Numbered from the stretch's first letter, positions 45,648 to 57,606 are shown. The stretch: DNA of 64,000 bases from Telopea speciosissima (GCF_018873765.1 NW_025317371.1:62001-126000); one strand, 5' to 3'. The notes: generated by a model not told the origin, from the sequence alone. Program-made: numbers and translations.

Positions 45648-47097
45648 AGTCAAGTCCAAGCTTTGGAAACCATTGAAGATCAATAACGACTTAAAGAGTC
45701 ATGATCATCAAAGCACATATGAAGATTGAAGAACATCATTGAAAGAACACAAGATCTAGTAAAGAAGAAGAAGCTCCTAAAGTCTCATATGAAGAACAAG
45801 AATGCAAAGAAGATTGGAGATCTCAACGACCAAGTCAAGTGAAGAAGATCAAGGCACTTAGTTTAGGATAGTACAAACTATGCACAATGTAATCATTGTA
45901 TCTCATTCATATGCATATCATTGGCCTAGATTGACCCTAGGTGGTGCCAAATATCCCACTAATATATCCCAAATTAATGGACATGAACTAATGAACAAAT
46001 GCTCAAAAGTCAGTCAAGAGAAAACACAGTAAAAAACCTAACGGTCGCTATTTTCGGTTGACCTGGAAAATAGGTGACATGCAACTGACAGTCGCAAAAA
46101 GTTTTTCTGTTGATTTCAACAAGATGTCGGTTGACCGATGACTCACTGCTTGCAATTTCGGACAACCGATGGTCAACCGTCAAATCCCAATGACTCTTTT
46201 TATCTCCAACAGTCATATTGATTGGTCAATCGAAAAACAGAAAAATATAGCTGTTAGACTATTCACTTCACCTACTTTTTGGGTCATTTGATGATGTCAT
46301 AAAAGATAATTATTCACACAATAACTTCAACCAACTACCCTCCAAACATAAGCTTTATTATGAAAAATAAAATCATCAAAAGTGTAATTATTGTCCTTGA
46401 AGCAAAGAAAATATTATTATCGTCAACTTCAACAAGGACTAAGGAATTCAAGTCTCCTCTCTCATCAAAATTTCTACATCAAGAGAGCATTAAGGAGCTA
46501 CTTCAAAGTGCATTAACTGCCATTCATATCATTGAGCACTTACACAAGGATAAAGTGACATTCTTTGTTAGGCAACAATTTATTTTTAAAATTGTAATTA
46601 TTTATGCTCTTGAGTTTTGGTAGAACTCTAGAGTAAACGTTGTTGCATTGCCATAGTCTAGACCGTACTTAGACCATTGCAAGGACACTCTCATTCTTAG
46701 AAAATTAAAGCACTCTCTCATCCATGAAAGTGATTAAAGGACCCTCTCATCCTTGAAAGAGATTAAAGGACCTTCTCATTCTTGAAATAGATTATAGGAC
46801 CCTCTCATCCTTTAAAGAGATTATAGGATTCTCTTATCGCCGAAAAAAATTTGTAAAGGATCCTCTTATCCTTGAAAACAAGTTCTCTCAAGGTTTAAGA
46901 GGAGTGGATATAAGTTTGATTGGTTGAACCATTATAAATTCTTGTGTCTATTTTATTTGAGTAATTTATTTTTTATATTCATTGTGAATTGCCTTAGTTT
47001 AGTTTGATTCCGCATCAATTACTGTAATTCGCAAGAATCGAAAAAAGGCAAAATCTACTAGTAACAACCTATTCGCCTCCCTTTAGGTTATTTCACA
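45648..47097 (+). repeat. Degenerate 5' LTR of a SIRE-like copia
   Basis: It ends ctttaggttatttcaca two bases before a tRNA-iMet-type primer site, and gag follows, so this is the 5' LTR of a plus-strand element. The left limit is a guess at agtcaagtccaagctttgg. A short-period tandem repeat lies within it. Confidence 0.5.
46688..46885 (+). repeat. About 30-35-bp tandem repeat in the LTR
   Basis: Roughly six units of the type ggaccctctcatccttgaaa followed by gagattaaa, with drift between units. Confidence 0.8.
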
Positions 47098-47099
47098 AT

Positions 47100-47111
47100 T
47101 GGTATCAAAGT
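47100..47111 (+). promoter_or_regulatory. Degenerate primer binding site
   Basis: tggtatcaaagt, then ttgagctc, differs slightly from the tRNA-iMet site TGGTATCAGAGC and lies just after the LTR end. Confidence 0.6.
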
Positions 47112-47161
47112 TTGAGCTCAACAGTAAGATTATTTACATCTCATAATAGAGTTAAAGATCC

Positions 47162-48017
47162 ATGGCATTTCATCATTTAGAAAGGATGAACATCTTTAAG
47201 CAATCATTGTTCAATGGTGAAAATTTTCCTTATTGAAAAAATAGGTTAAGAAATTTCACATGCGCACAAAACATTGATATGTGACATCTAATTGAAAATG
47301 GATCATATGGGTTCACAAATGAAGTAGAAGAGAGGATAAGACCCAATGATAAAATGCATTAATCCTCATTTGATGAAGAATTAATGCAATATAATGAAGA
47401 GGTCATTATCTTCTTATGATCTATCTTATGTGAGAATGAAATCAACAGGGCAAGGATGTGTGATACAAAAAAGAAGATATGGGATATGCTTATTAAAATC
47501 TACGAAAGAGGCAAAGATGAAGCTAAGAAGAAATTTGTCTTAATGGCTCATGGCAAAGATAAAGAAGAAAACTATGAGGTACTACAACTCTAACTTAATG
47601 AGTAGTGATGATAAGATAGATAATGATAACCTCAAAAAAGGATTTGAAGTTTTGTATTATGCTAATTGCAAATTAGAAGCTTCAAACGTTGCAATAGAAA
47701 AAGAAGTTACTTGTTTGCATACAAAACTAGAAGAATTAAATGCATACATTTTTTTTGATAAGAAATAAATGCATGCATTGCTACCTTGGAAAAGGAAAAC
47801 GAAGGCTTGACCTCTACATTGTATATATTTACCAGAGGTCAAAAGACCATCGATTCATTTCTGGGAACTTTTCAAAAAAGACCTCAAAATAAAGGTAGTC
47901 TTGGCTATGAAAGAATATAACTTCAAGCTAAAGGGAAAGAAAAAGGTTGTTGAAATTCAAAGAACAATCAAAGGTCAAACTTCAACCTCTTATAAGAAAA
48001 TGTTTTTCCAAACCAGA
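47162..48017 (+). pseudogene. SIRE-like copia gag relic
   Basis: From the ATG at 47162 the reading gives MAFHHLERMNIFKQSLFNGE, NFPY, MCDTKKKIWDMLIKIYERGK, then the charged stretch FEVLYYANCKLEASNVAIEK, EVTCLHTKLEELNAY. This is a copia gag with its coiled-coil region. Stops occur from the start. Its right part (from about 47645) belongs to the duplicated block also found at 61747-62098. No pol follows. Confidence 0.6.
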
Positions 48018-48022
48018 TTTAA

Positions 48023-50712
48023 TGTAATACCCTGATTTTGGACTAGGGGTAATTTGGTCTTTTTACCTAATGCAGGATTAGGACAAGCTGAAGTGTAGGA
48101 ACTTGGACTAGCTGGAGGTGTACACATGCATGCATGATAAGTAGTGTGCCCTAGTGTAACACCCTCATTTTGAGTTTATTTCTTGCCTAAGTGTAGAATT
48201 AAGATTTTATTTATAACATATATAATTTGATTTGAAAAATATTGCATTGTTAGTAACCTAGCCTAGTGCTTAGACATTTAATTTAATTTGTTAGAGGTCT
48301 AAGGTTCTATTTTTTAGAGGTGCAATTAAATATTTTATTTTTTAATAATTTTATAGGGCTTAGAAGGGGCTTCCACGATTCTAATTTAGGAGGTCTTAGA
48401 TTTTAGCTAGGAAAGTAGTATGGATTGATAAGGAAAGGTGAGGTGGCAATCTCCAATTGGCTAGAAACCCAAACTTGAAGAAAGAAAGTTTTCATAAAAT
48501 AAAATCCCAACAAAAAAATGAACTTTAACTAAAATTAAATTACGTAATCTAAAATTTTAATTTAAAAATCTTAAGTCAAGATTCCTTTTAAAATATTTAC
48601 ATTGGAGAGCAAGTAAATAGATGTAGTTAGAGACAAAATTGGATTCTTCCCACCTTCTTTCTTGTTAGGATTAAATCCCCATAACTAAATCTCAATCCTC
48701 ATTTCCTTTATCATAAATTTGAGAGAGAGAGAGACAGAGGGAGAGGAAAATTCATGCACTATAGAGAGGAAGAGAAGAAGAAGAAGAAGAGAGAAGAAGA
48801 AGAAGCAGAAGGAGATTCGGACTGTGTAAAATCAGAAACTTGGCGTCCAATTTCAACCATTTTTTTAATCGAATTGAAAAACTCTTATTTCACAATAAAA
48901 CGTAGCCTCATCTCTTATTTTCATAACCCAACTTGAATCAGCCAAAACGAAGATTAGAATAGAGAGATATCATTGATTTACTAAAGGTAGGTCATTCTGT
49001 TAAAAATCTGTGTTTCCCAAAGCCGAGTTTAATGCAATATATTGATGTTGATTTTATCATTATCTTAATTATAGGACTCTATTAAAGTGGTTCTGAATTA
49101 GGAAGACATATCAACATCATTGAAACATTGATTTGAGGTCACTTATAGAAACCCTAATCGCTTCGTACAAAGTGAGTAGATCTTCAACCATTATACTTGA
49201 TATTTTCTTACATATAAAATTCGTTTTGCAACATTGTTTTAAATCTGAAATTTAGTTTTAGATTGAGATTTATCATGCCAAAAACATATTTCATTCATGG
49301 TTTTTACTCAATTAAATTATTCACACATGATTGCTTGCGAGGAATGGTGATTTCCTTATGATTTAATTCACATATGTGTGTGTAGAATTTTTAATAATGT
49401 CATGTTTATAGACTAATGAATCCAATGCTTATTTGTTGATAGTATGATGAAGGTTTATGAATGATTCTTCATGATTATAACCTAATGCATGATGTTTTTG
49501 GATGATGCATAAAAATCTGATTTTGATTAGGGTTTACCTTTTTCTTTTCATTGATGTTACTGTTGGATAAGTGATTGCGAAGATTTTGCCCAATCTTCCC
49601 TAATATTGTTCTTCACTTTATGTATTGATATGTTGATGAAAGTTACTGTTTTCAAACTTTATTTTCATTCTTTTCAATAGTATGTGTTAGGGTGGAATTG
49701 ACGAGTCATGACCCTAAGTTCCGAACTTGGATGTATAGTTTTAAATTATAAGCAAACCCTTGATTGTTATTTTGTTGTTTACCTTACCGACATTGGTGAA
49801 TATGTTGGGGTAAGGATAAGTTGGCGAATTTTTAAGCTACGGGCTTACCCTTACTGGAGTTATATAGACTACTAGAAAGAGGGAGATGATCAAAAACTCT
49901 CCAGGAGAGCATTGCTGATAAAACCTTCGGGGGCTTTGACTTGGTCTGGGGCAAGTTTGGTTACTAGTTTCTCCATTAGTTTCTTGATGTTGAGAGGGGA
50001 CAGTGGTGTTGTAGTTGATCATAGCTGGAGTTCATACGTCGCTATCATGAGGGCCTTGATCAGTGTATGGTAACTAGTTCACACTAGTCCATTAGGGAGT
50101 GATGAGTTTGTTATTTTACGTTCTTTCGATATATCTTTTGTTGATTGTTGTCATATGGTAGTGGTGATAAGCAAATATGGTTATGATCATTTTGTTTTTT
50201 TCTTTTTTTGGATCTATATATACATATTATTGTATGTCTTTACATTTTGTATTACTTGTGCATGTTTTCACACCTGTATAGTTGTTGTGGATTTACTTGC
50301 TAAGCTTTTTTCGAAGGTTACCCTCACCACTTTTTAGATGAACAACTTTATGAATGTGAATCTGGATGTGAGGATGTATTAGAGGAGGAGGTCCAAGAGG
50401 ACGAAGCATTTGGAGTAGAAGATGACAACTACTATTAGAAACTTTACACTTTCTTTCAATTTTAGAAGAACTTATAATTTGTTTGAATTTAATTAATTTT
50501 GGAGATTGTAACATTTATTTCAGAATTTTAAATTTAATTTGGAGGTTGTAATAGCTTAGTTTAACTACCCTACTTTATTTGAAGTCTTAATCTATACATT
50601 TTAGATAAGTGTTTGTGTTTTGGTTCTACTCTGGTTCATATCTCCTTGACATAAACGATCTTGTGGACTGTCAATGTCCCTAAACCGCTAGGGTGGTTTT
50701 GGGGGCGTTACA
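48023..50712 (+). mobile_element. Solo LTR with 5-bp target duplication
   Basis: A 2,690-bp insertion starting TGTAATACCC and ending GGGCGTTACA, with tttaa on both sides (48018-48022 and 50713-50717). Copy B of the duplication (62091-62105) shows the empty site with a single tttaa. TG...CA ends, the duplication length and the lack of coding sequence fit a solo LTR of a long-LTR, probably gypsy-type, family. A second TGTAACACCC at 48156 may be an internal repeat or a nested end. Microsatellite-like gaagaagaag lies at 48774-48806. The 60-residue frame at 48754 is only that low-complexity stretch. Confidence 0.88.
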
Positions 50713-51675
50713 TTTAAACTGACACAGTTCTATTTTATTCTGCCTTGACCCCGATTTGTATTCGGTTTGATCAATGTTTTAGGTGTTTGGGCAAACTTTT
50801 TACATCTTTACAACAACAGAACCCCTTGTTTGTTAGTCATAATCCACTAAACTTTTTTTGAACATTAAAATGGAATAAAATTTATCATCCACATTAATTA
50901 AAACATTATAAAACAATATGATTTATTCAGTTTCTTATTCAGTTTGAAAATGGGTAATTCGGTTTGGTTTGGCGGTTTCAATCATGAAACTGAACCGATG
51001 AAAGATTTCAGATTTTCAAATCAAAACCAAACCGATATAATTCGGATTGGTTCGATTCAGTTTTAAACGGTCGGTTTCAATTTTAAATTGACACCCTTAA
51101 GTGTTTCATTGGTCCAATGGTTAGGCAATTGATTGGATAAAAAGCCTCTCCAATTCTTGGATCGAGCAGTGCGGTGCAGTGCTGGTCTAGGTGAATGACA
51201 TATGGCATTTTCTGATCATGCGACTCAAGTTAAAATGACCCATTAATTTCAAGTGGTGCCCATATTATATCCCGATATTATCAGATGACCGCCTGCTTTG
51301 AATCCCAAAAATCCACCAAATCCCAAATCAGCAGAGAAGAAGAACGGAGAGGGCCAGTAGAGAGTTCAAGGTCAAGTCCACGATGGCCGTTGGGATGCTG
51401 TATGAATCGGAGAGTTGGTGATTCGCTGGACGAAGGTCTCAATAGACGGTCACGTTGCCGGTGTTGCTACAAATCCAGCGTCAAACTTGCCCTCCGTTTC
51501 TTTTTCTTCTTTTATTTTATTTTCCTTTTTTTTTTTTGGGTGAATAAGAATTTCATTACCAAAAGGAAGAAAAACAATGGGCCCTGAGGGGAGGAAGAAA
51601 AAATAGAAAGCACAGCCCAAGCAAAGCTAAAGGCCAGCTGTAGCAACAAAAGAAACATTAGACAAACCCCAAGAA

Positions 51676-52260
51676 TCAACAATGAGCCTGTTCGTTGGGG
51701 GTGTCCGAGCAGCAAGAGGGAGGAGCTAACATTAACTTTGCTTTGATTTCGAAGGAAATGGAATCCCAAATCTTTTGGTAGGAGTGAGAATTGGAGGTCC
51801 ATTTCCTGATATTGCACTCCATCCAAATGTGATTGAAAGTTGCACAAAAAGCTAATCTGCCTACTATGTCACAAATAGATTGGCCCGCAAAGGTCATGTC
51901 AATCCAGATCCATTCCCTTGAGAAAGGGAGAATTCTTCTATGAGAAGGCCAACACTTGGACAAGATTCCTTTCTAGATGGCTGAAGCAGTAGGGCAGTCA
52001 AAGAAGACGTGATCCAAGTCTTCAGTATTGTTCCAGCAGAGGCAGCAAGCAAGAGAGACTGAGATCTGCCTAGAGCGGAGAAAAACATGAGTTGGGAGGC
52101 ATTTGGTGAAGATTCTCCAAGCAGTGAAGTAGTGACAGGGTATGTGAAACTTGAACCAGAGTAGCTTGTACCAAGGCGCCAAAGGGCCGTTCATACGGAT
52201 GAGGTTCCAGGTAGCCTTGGAAGAAAAGGAGCAAGAGTTGCTGGTCTTCCAAGTGACATA
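51676..52260 (-). pseudogene. LINE ORF2 zf-RVT zinc-binding end
   Basis: In overlapping frames: PCHYFTAWRIFTKCLPTHVF, LACCLCWNNTEDLDHVFFDC (zinc-binding cysteines and histidine), then AGQSICDIVGRLAFCATFNH and IWMECNIRKWTSNSHSYQKI. It is followed by the 3' untranslated stretch and A-run. Confidence 0.85.
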
Positions 52261-52632
52261 GTCACCTCTAGAAGCAGGCCTTCTGGAGATGGTGTGTAGC
52301 TTATTCCAAATGAGATCAAGGGAGGGAGAGGGAGGAGGAGACTAGCTAGCTTGATCACTGATATCAGCCACTAAGGATAGCCTGTTGAAGCCTGAAGCAT
52401 AGATGGTTCTTAGAGAGACCAAATGGAGGAGAATTCCTTTGGGATGCCAGTTGTCCAACCACAGGTAGGAGGAGAGCCCATCACCAATACTAGAGTGAAT
52501 AGCTTGGAGGACCAGGGGCCAGCTAGCAAGGATCTTACGCCAGACCCAAGAGGCATCGGAGGAGGCTAAAGCAGTCCAGATAGAGTCCTGGCGAAGAAGA
52601 CCTAAATATAACCAGTCTACCCAGATACTTTT

Positions 52633-53927
52633 CTACTTTGAGGCAATCCTCCAAATGAGCTTGATGATACCCGTCGAGTTCACATCTTTTATTCTACGAA
52701 TGCCTAGGCCGCCTTCTTTTTTGGGGAGACACACAGCTGCCCAACTGATAGGATGCAGGAATCTAGTTGATTCATTGCCCTTCCAAAGAAAAGAGGCCAT
52801 GAGGAACTCCATGGCCTTAATAACAGATTGAGGAAGCCCAAAGATGCCTGACCAATAAATGTAAGAAGATTCCATAACTGATTTTATGAGAACCAATCTG
52901 TCGGCGAAGGAGAGGAGCTTGCCCTTCCATAGCTGTAGCCTCTTCCTAATAAGATCAAGCATAGGGGTGCAATGATGAGCAGAAAGCCTAGCCGGGATCA
53001 AAGGGAGGCCCAAGTATTTGACAGGCAAATGGCCTTCAATAAAACCTGATTTCTCCAAGTAAGCTGATTTTTCAAGATCCGAAACCCCGTGAAGAATAGC
53101 AAGAACTTGGCTGGATTGATGTGAAGGCCAGAGAGCTCATGGAAGTACTGAAGACATAGCAAGATAGACTCAAGAGAGGCAATTGATGCCTTAGACAAGA
53201 ACATCAAGTCATCGGCGAAAGCCAAATGAGTAAGCTTGAGAGCTTTGCACTTGGCCAGTGGAGAGATATGCATCTGATCAGTGCTAATCTGGATTTCTCT
53301 GGAGAGGACTTCCAAAGCCAAAGTAAATAAGTAGGGGGAGAGGGGGCAGCCTTGGCGGATACCCAGCAAAGCAACAAAGTAGCCTGCAGGGCTGCCATTC
53401 ACCAGAACCGAGAACATTGGGGTCGAGATGCAAGAGGTGATCCAATTGACAAAGACCATAGGAAACCCCATCTTGTACATAACTTGAGCGATGAAATCCC
53501 ACCTGAGCGAGTCAAAGGCCTTGTGGATATCAATCTTCATAAGGATGGAAGAAGCATGGTTTTTCCTGTCAAAGCCTCTGACAATGTCATTGCACAAAAG
53601 AATGTTGTCCGCAATATTTCTACCAGGGATAAAAGCAGATTGGTTGTCACTGACTAGCAGGTCCACTATCCCCTTTAGTCTTCTGGCTAGGATCTTGGCT
53701 ATAAACTTGTAGAGCAGGTTGCAAAGAGCAATAGGCATGTAGTCATTCATGGCAGTAGCACCTTCCTTTGTTGGGATGAGGCAAAGGTAAGTGTGGTTGA
53801 TACTCTTGATCTGACTAGGATTGAAGAAGAAACTCTCAATGGCGGAAATGAGGTCCGATTTGATGATATCCCAGCAACCAATATAGAATCCCATGCTAAA
53901 ACCATTAGGGCCTAGGGCAACATTCAC
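52633..53927 (-). pseudogene. LINE ORF2 reverse transcriptase
   Basis: GFSMGFYIGCWDIIKSDLIS, LIPTKEGATAMNDYMPIALC, NLLYKFIAKILARRLKGIVD, QSAFIPGRNIADNILLCNDI, KIDIHKAFDSLRWDFI, GIRQGCPLSPYLFTLALEVL and LTHLAFADDLMFLSKAS are consecutive. The catalytic DIHKAFD and FADD motifs are intact. A frameshift near 53050 passes to the 141-aa frame with HLPVKYLGLPLIPARLSAHH and SFLWKGNESTRFLHPISWAA. Only one stop and a few frameshifts separate it from an intact enzyme region. Confidence 0.92.
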
Positions 53928-53947
53928 CTTGAGGGAGTGGATAGCAG

Positions 53948-55298
53948 CTACATTTCCTCTTCTTTAGGAATAGCACACAAGGAAGCATGCAGCTCAGGGT
54001 CAACAAACTTGTTGAGCAAGTGATCAGGGATGGGAGAGTGGTCCACCTGATGACTAGAGAACAAGTCTTTAAAATGCTGGACAGCCAGGTCTTTGATGCC
54101 ATTTACTCTAGTGACAAGAGAGCCATCTGGGAGATAGAGCTGAGAAATAGAGTTTGCATTGGCTCTAGCTTTCACAGAGCGATGGAAGTATGCAGTATTC
54201 GAGTCACCCAGATCTAGCCACTTGATTCTAGACTTTTGCTTCATAAAACTCTCTTCCCTTGCAAGCACAGAAGCAAGCTCGGAGGAGATCTCTTTCTCTT
54301 CTACAGCAAGGGAACCATTGTGCAAATCAGAATGTAACCGAAGCTGAATGGAGGCCAACCTGTCTTTGCAATTTGCCACCTGCAAATTAATGTTCCCAAA
54401 GGTATTGAGGTTCCAAGCCTTAAGAGCAGCCTTGACATTCTTGAGTCTTTTTGAGAAAGCAAGCAGGGGGTTGGAGAAGGAAAAAACAGGTTTGTTCCAA
54501 GCTTCAAGAACCAGTGGCTTAAAAGTAAAGTGAGAGGACCACATGTTGAAGTACTTGAATGGTTTAGGGCCAAAAGAAGAGAAGGGTTTGATGGTGAGGG
54601 AGATAGGAGAATGATCAGAGATACCCGGATTATCAAAGTAAGCATGGGAAGAAGGAAATGAGGTCAGCCACTCTTCATTGACTAAAACTCTATCCAATTT
54701 ACAAGCAATACGATTGGGACCTGCCCTTTTGTTGGACCAAGTAAGAGGAAAACCAGTCCAACTGAGGTCATTTGCCCCAATATCCTCAATACACTCACTA
54801 AAGGAGTCCATAGCATCCGAATCCACATGATCTCCACCTTGCTTTTCTATGCTGTACCAGATGACATTGAAGTCTCCTCCCAAGCCCCAAGGATGGTTCA
54901 CAGTAAGATGGGCAATTGATCGGAGATCAGTCCATAAAGAGGACCTAAGAACAGGACAATTATGAGCATAAGCCACTGTGAAGTAGAAAGGTGAAAATGC
55001 TTTGGAAGTCCGAGAAGGAAGTGTGCAGAAACTGGGCAGAGGAGGAAGAAAGGGAGATGGAAATTTTGGATGGGTCCCAAATGAGCCAAATTCTGCCATT
55101 GGGGTGGGAGGAATAGTTGGAGAGCATGGACCAACCAGGGGCAATGGAGGAGAGGATTTTTTTGGAGTTAGGTTCCTTGATATGAGTTTCCAGAAGGCAA
55201 CAAAAGCAAGATTTGGAGGAGCGAATACGTGAGCAAACTGCAGCTTGTTTTGAGGCAGAATTCAGGCCTCGATAGTTCCATATGATGCCTAGAATCAT
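53948..55298 (-). pseudogene. LINE ORF2 endonuclease domain
   Basis: ORF2 opens at about 55298 with MILGIIWNYRGLNSASKQAA and LLETHIKEPNSKKI, then shifts frame near 55100 into a long 398-aa frame. That frame contains FTVAYAHNCPVLRSSLWTDL, LGGDFNVIWYSIEKQGG, DANDLSWTG-like IEDIGANDLSWTGFPLTWSN, ACKLDRVLVNEEWLTSFPSS and GISDHSPISL. The metal-binding and catalytic GDFN, LDRV and SDHSP blocks of AP-type endonucleases are all present. It ends in KSRIKWLDLGDSNTAYFHRS, the bridge to reverse transcriptase, with a stop at 53948. Confidence 0.9.
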
Positions 55299-55547
55299 GA
55301 GGGAAGAGGGAGCAGGGGCATCGACGACTCTAGGAGTCGAGAAAGAACAGCGCGAGACCTTGTTTCGCTGTGGTGACGACGCCGGTAAGACCGGCCAAGA
55401 GGGTAAACAGAGGTGTAAGGGGGGTGATAAATTTTCCTGGAAGCCATGAAGGGCGAGGAGCAGGGGCAGTCGGGTAAAGGAGAAGAAGAAGAAGACGGGT
55501 TTGGTAAAGTACCCGACCCTGACCCAGCAAAGGTTGAAGGAGTGAAA

Positions 55548-56600
55548 TCCTTTATTTGGATCTGTAATGTAACTTTCCCATCCCCTTATTCGATTCGTCT
55601 CTGTTTTGCTCTCTGAGTCATCGTGAGCTCTCGCCGATAATCGAAAATCCAGCCATCTCTTCAGGTATTCTTCCTCCTGAAACTCCTTTATAGCTTTATT
55701 TCTTGTTTCTTTTATTCTATTTTTATGGTTGTTTTGTTCATTTCTGATCTGCACCATGCTCCCTTCCCCCATTTTTTATTTTGCTTTGTTCATCGCATCG
55801 TACTCGTTATGACCAACCTTCACCAGAAGTCCGTCCATCTGAAGTGACCATCCCTGGTTCTCTTCTTCCTGTGGAAGCTGCCTGCCTTTGCCTAAAAACC
55901 CAAATGCAAGGAGAAGAATAGGGGAAAATGGAGAAGAGATGGTTTGCAAGTTAGGGGTTAGATGAGAAATGGGAATAGGCATGGTGATGGATTCAGTTAG
56001 ATGGGGTTTTAGAAGAAAGTAGAAGAAGAAGAAGGGAAGGAGAAGAGGGTGGGACGGCCATGAAGGTTTCCCGGAGAAGGAAAGGACAACAACATAGAGT
56101 GTTTGTCATCATCGTTTTGGGATTCAAATCGGACGGGTCAACCTCAGATCCGGATGTAATATGAGTTTCACTTGCGCTTTGTGAGTCTCTTTAACATCAG
56201 TCGCATGATTCAAAAATGCCATGTGTCACTCTCATGGTTTGAGGTATCGGTATAGGAATCACCCGTATACGTATTGGTTTTGTTACTCATCGATACCAAT
56301 ACCGTATCGATATTGTAACGGTATTTTAAAGGAGAATCAGGGGCAAAGTTGTCCGATACAGCCGATCCAGGCCGATACCATATCGATTTTGTATCAGTTT
56401 TGCAGGTTGCCGATACCGTGCACTAAAACCATGGTCACTCTCTAAAGGTATCGTTCTGAATTGCACCATATTGCTCGATCTAAGAATTGGAGAGGATTTT
56501 TATCCCAATTGATTTGAAGTTTTTGCCAAATCATCAGTCCAAGTAAAACTACAAAAAATATATATTTTTTGGGCTGATGTTCTCTGTGCCATAGTGCATC
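55548..56600. other. Right part of duplication copy A; leader-like and gataccgat-rich
   Basis: No protein was recognised. 55560-55670 looks like a leader exon: it ends atctcttcag|gtattc. The same order is kept in copy B (62881-63005). 56225-56440 is a degenerate repeat of gtatcgatacc words. The 68-aa minus-strand frame at 55776-55982 recurs in copy B only because the DNA is duplicated. Confidence 0.35.
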
Positions 56601-56608
56601 CTGCACCT

Positions 56609-56877
56609 AGGGCTGTAAACGGATCGGATTCGGCTCGGATAGTGCTATATCCGCATCCGCATCCGATTAGCTATCGGACGGATTCGGATAGTGCTAAACG
56701 GATATGGACACGGATACGGATCGGATATTTTATCCGTTTACATATAAATATAGCTTTTCGGATAGCTATAGCCTATCCGTATCCGCATCCGTTTAGCTCT
56801 CGGACGGATTTGGATAGTGCTAAACGGATACGGACACGGATACAGAAACGGATTTTGGCTATTCATTTACACCCCTA
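56609..56877. mobile_element. hAT MITE with perfect 8-bp target duplication
   Basis: A 269-bp element with ends TAGGGCTGTAAACGG and CATTTACACCCCTA, flanked by cctgcacc at 56601-56608 and 56878-56885. Its interior is built of repeated cggatacggatagtgct words. A 158-aa plus-strand frame through it is an artefact of that repeat. Confidence 0.95.
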
Positions 56878-56885
56878 CCTGCACC

Positions 56886-57393
56886 CAGATACATGGGCTG
56901 GGTATTCCTGCCATTCAGGGGGCAGGATGATCATCTTGTCCATTCCCATGTGTTTGGGCGCAGCCTGCACCCCCGGCAAAGAGAACATTTGGCCATTTTT
57001 ATTGTTTTTTGGTAGACTACAAAAGGTATTGGAAAGCTCCCAAGTCCCAAGCAAGGGCACGGTGAAATGAGCCGGGTTTTCCTTAACATGGTTTGACATA
57101 CTTTTTTTTTTTTTTTTTTCTCAATAATTTTTAGGTGCAATAAATGGTTTAGTATTTTAAATTTTGAGAATACAGAAACAAAACCCAGGCTGATAGAGGT
57201 ATGCTAAGCTCTGGGAATTTGGGCTGGGCTAAGGTTGCCAAACCTCCAAACTGAATCTTGGGTCAGATCTTAGACCAATTCTTTGGCTAAATCTAAAGCT
57301 GGGCTATATCTGGCCTGACCCATGTGATACCCTCAAATTTAATGGAGCCTTAACTGACTTAACTTGTTAATTAAGTTGTTAGTACTTAATTAC
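56886..57393. other. Intergenic upstream of the ECA1-like gene
   Basis: No gene was recognised. There is a T-run at 57102-57119 and a gggctgggct/ggcctgaccc-type stretch at 57200-57330 that may be a worn hAT end. Confidence 0.35.
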
Positions 57394-57433
57394 TAATTAA
57401 CAATAATAAATAACGATTTATTATTGTTAATTA
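57394..57433. other. Perfect 18-bp inverted repeat with 4-base loop
   Basis: taattaacaataataaat, loop aacg, then the exact reverse complement. It lies about 175 bases upstream of the ECA1-like start codon. It could form a hairpin or cruciform; whether it regulates the gene is unknown. Confidence 0.85.
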
Positions 57434-57515
57434 AACCTCATTACAAGAAGAACCAAACGTAGAGAAACCCATGAAAACGTTACAAAAAGCAAAGATCTTC
57501 TTCTCTGAGTCCAAC

Positions 57516-57525
57516 CATATAAGAA
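57516..57525 (+). promoter_or_regulatory. TATA-like element of the ECA1-like gene
   Basis: catataagaa stands about 85 bases upstream of the ATG at 57607, a normal distance for a plant TATA box plus a short leader. Support is position and sequence only. Confidence 0.45.
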
Positions 57526-57606
57526 CAACACAAATCTCTTTCATTCCCATCAGCTAACGGAGGAAAAGGAAAAGAAAGAAAGGACATCAGTTAAGGTTCA
57601 AGCAAC

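Larger units (their letters stand above)
51529..55547 (-). mobile_element. 5'-truncated L1-type LINE
   Basis: A 4.0-kb minus-strand LINE. Its 3' A-run is the T-run ending at 51537, and its 5' end near 55547 lies just upstream of ORF2; there is no ORF1, the common 5' truncation of target-primed insertion. Both flanks share tcctt(t), consistent with a short target duplication. Copy B (62871-62881) is the empty site. ORF2 holds long frames with intact catalytic motifs, so this insertion is younger than the LINE at 14723-20050. Confidence 0.92.
47645..56535 (+). repeat. Segmental duplication, copy A (with two later insertions)
   Basis: Three pieces, 47645-48022, 50713-51528 and 55548-56535, line up in order and orientation with the continuous block 61747-63836. 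Copy A differs by a 2.7-kb solo LTR at 48023 and a 4.0-kb LINE at 51529. Shared landmarks are ttccaaaccagatttaa, gaccccgatttgtattcggt, agcagagaagaagaa and gcctgcctttgcct. Confidence 0.93.

Noticed and set aside
46688-46885. CRISPR-like array
   Set aside because: Units drift, have no unique spacers and sit inside a plant LTR.
47100-47120. tRNA gene
   Set aside because: Matches to initiator tRNA here and at 12360 and 38997 are only primer binding sites next to LTRs; no cloverleaf surrounds them.
55776-55982. 68-aa ORF duplicated at 63032-63319 as a conserved gene
   Set aside because: It recurs because both lie in the segmental duplication; no start context, domain or homologue recognised.
56594-57070. 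158-aa plus-strand ORF as a gene
   Set aside because: It runs through the hAT MITE and is made of its repeated cggata words; no family resemblance.
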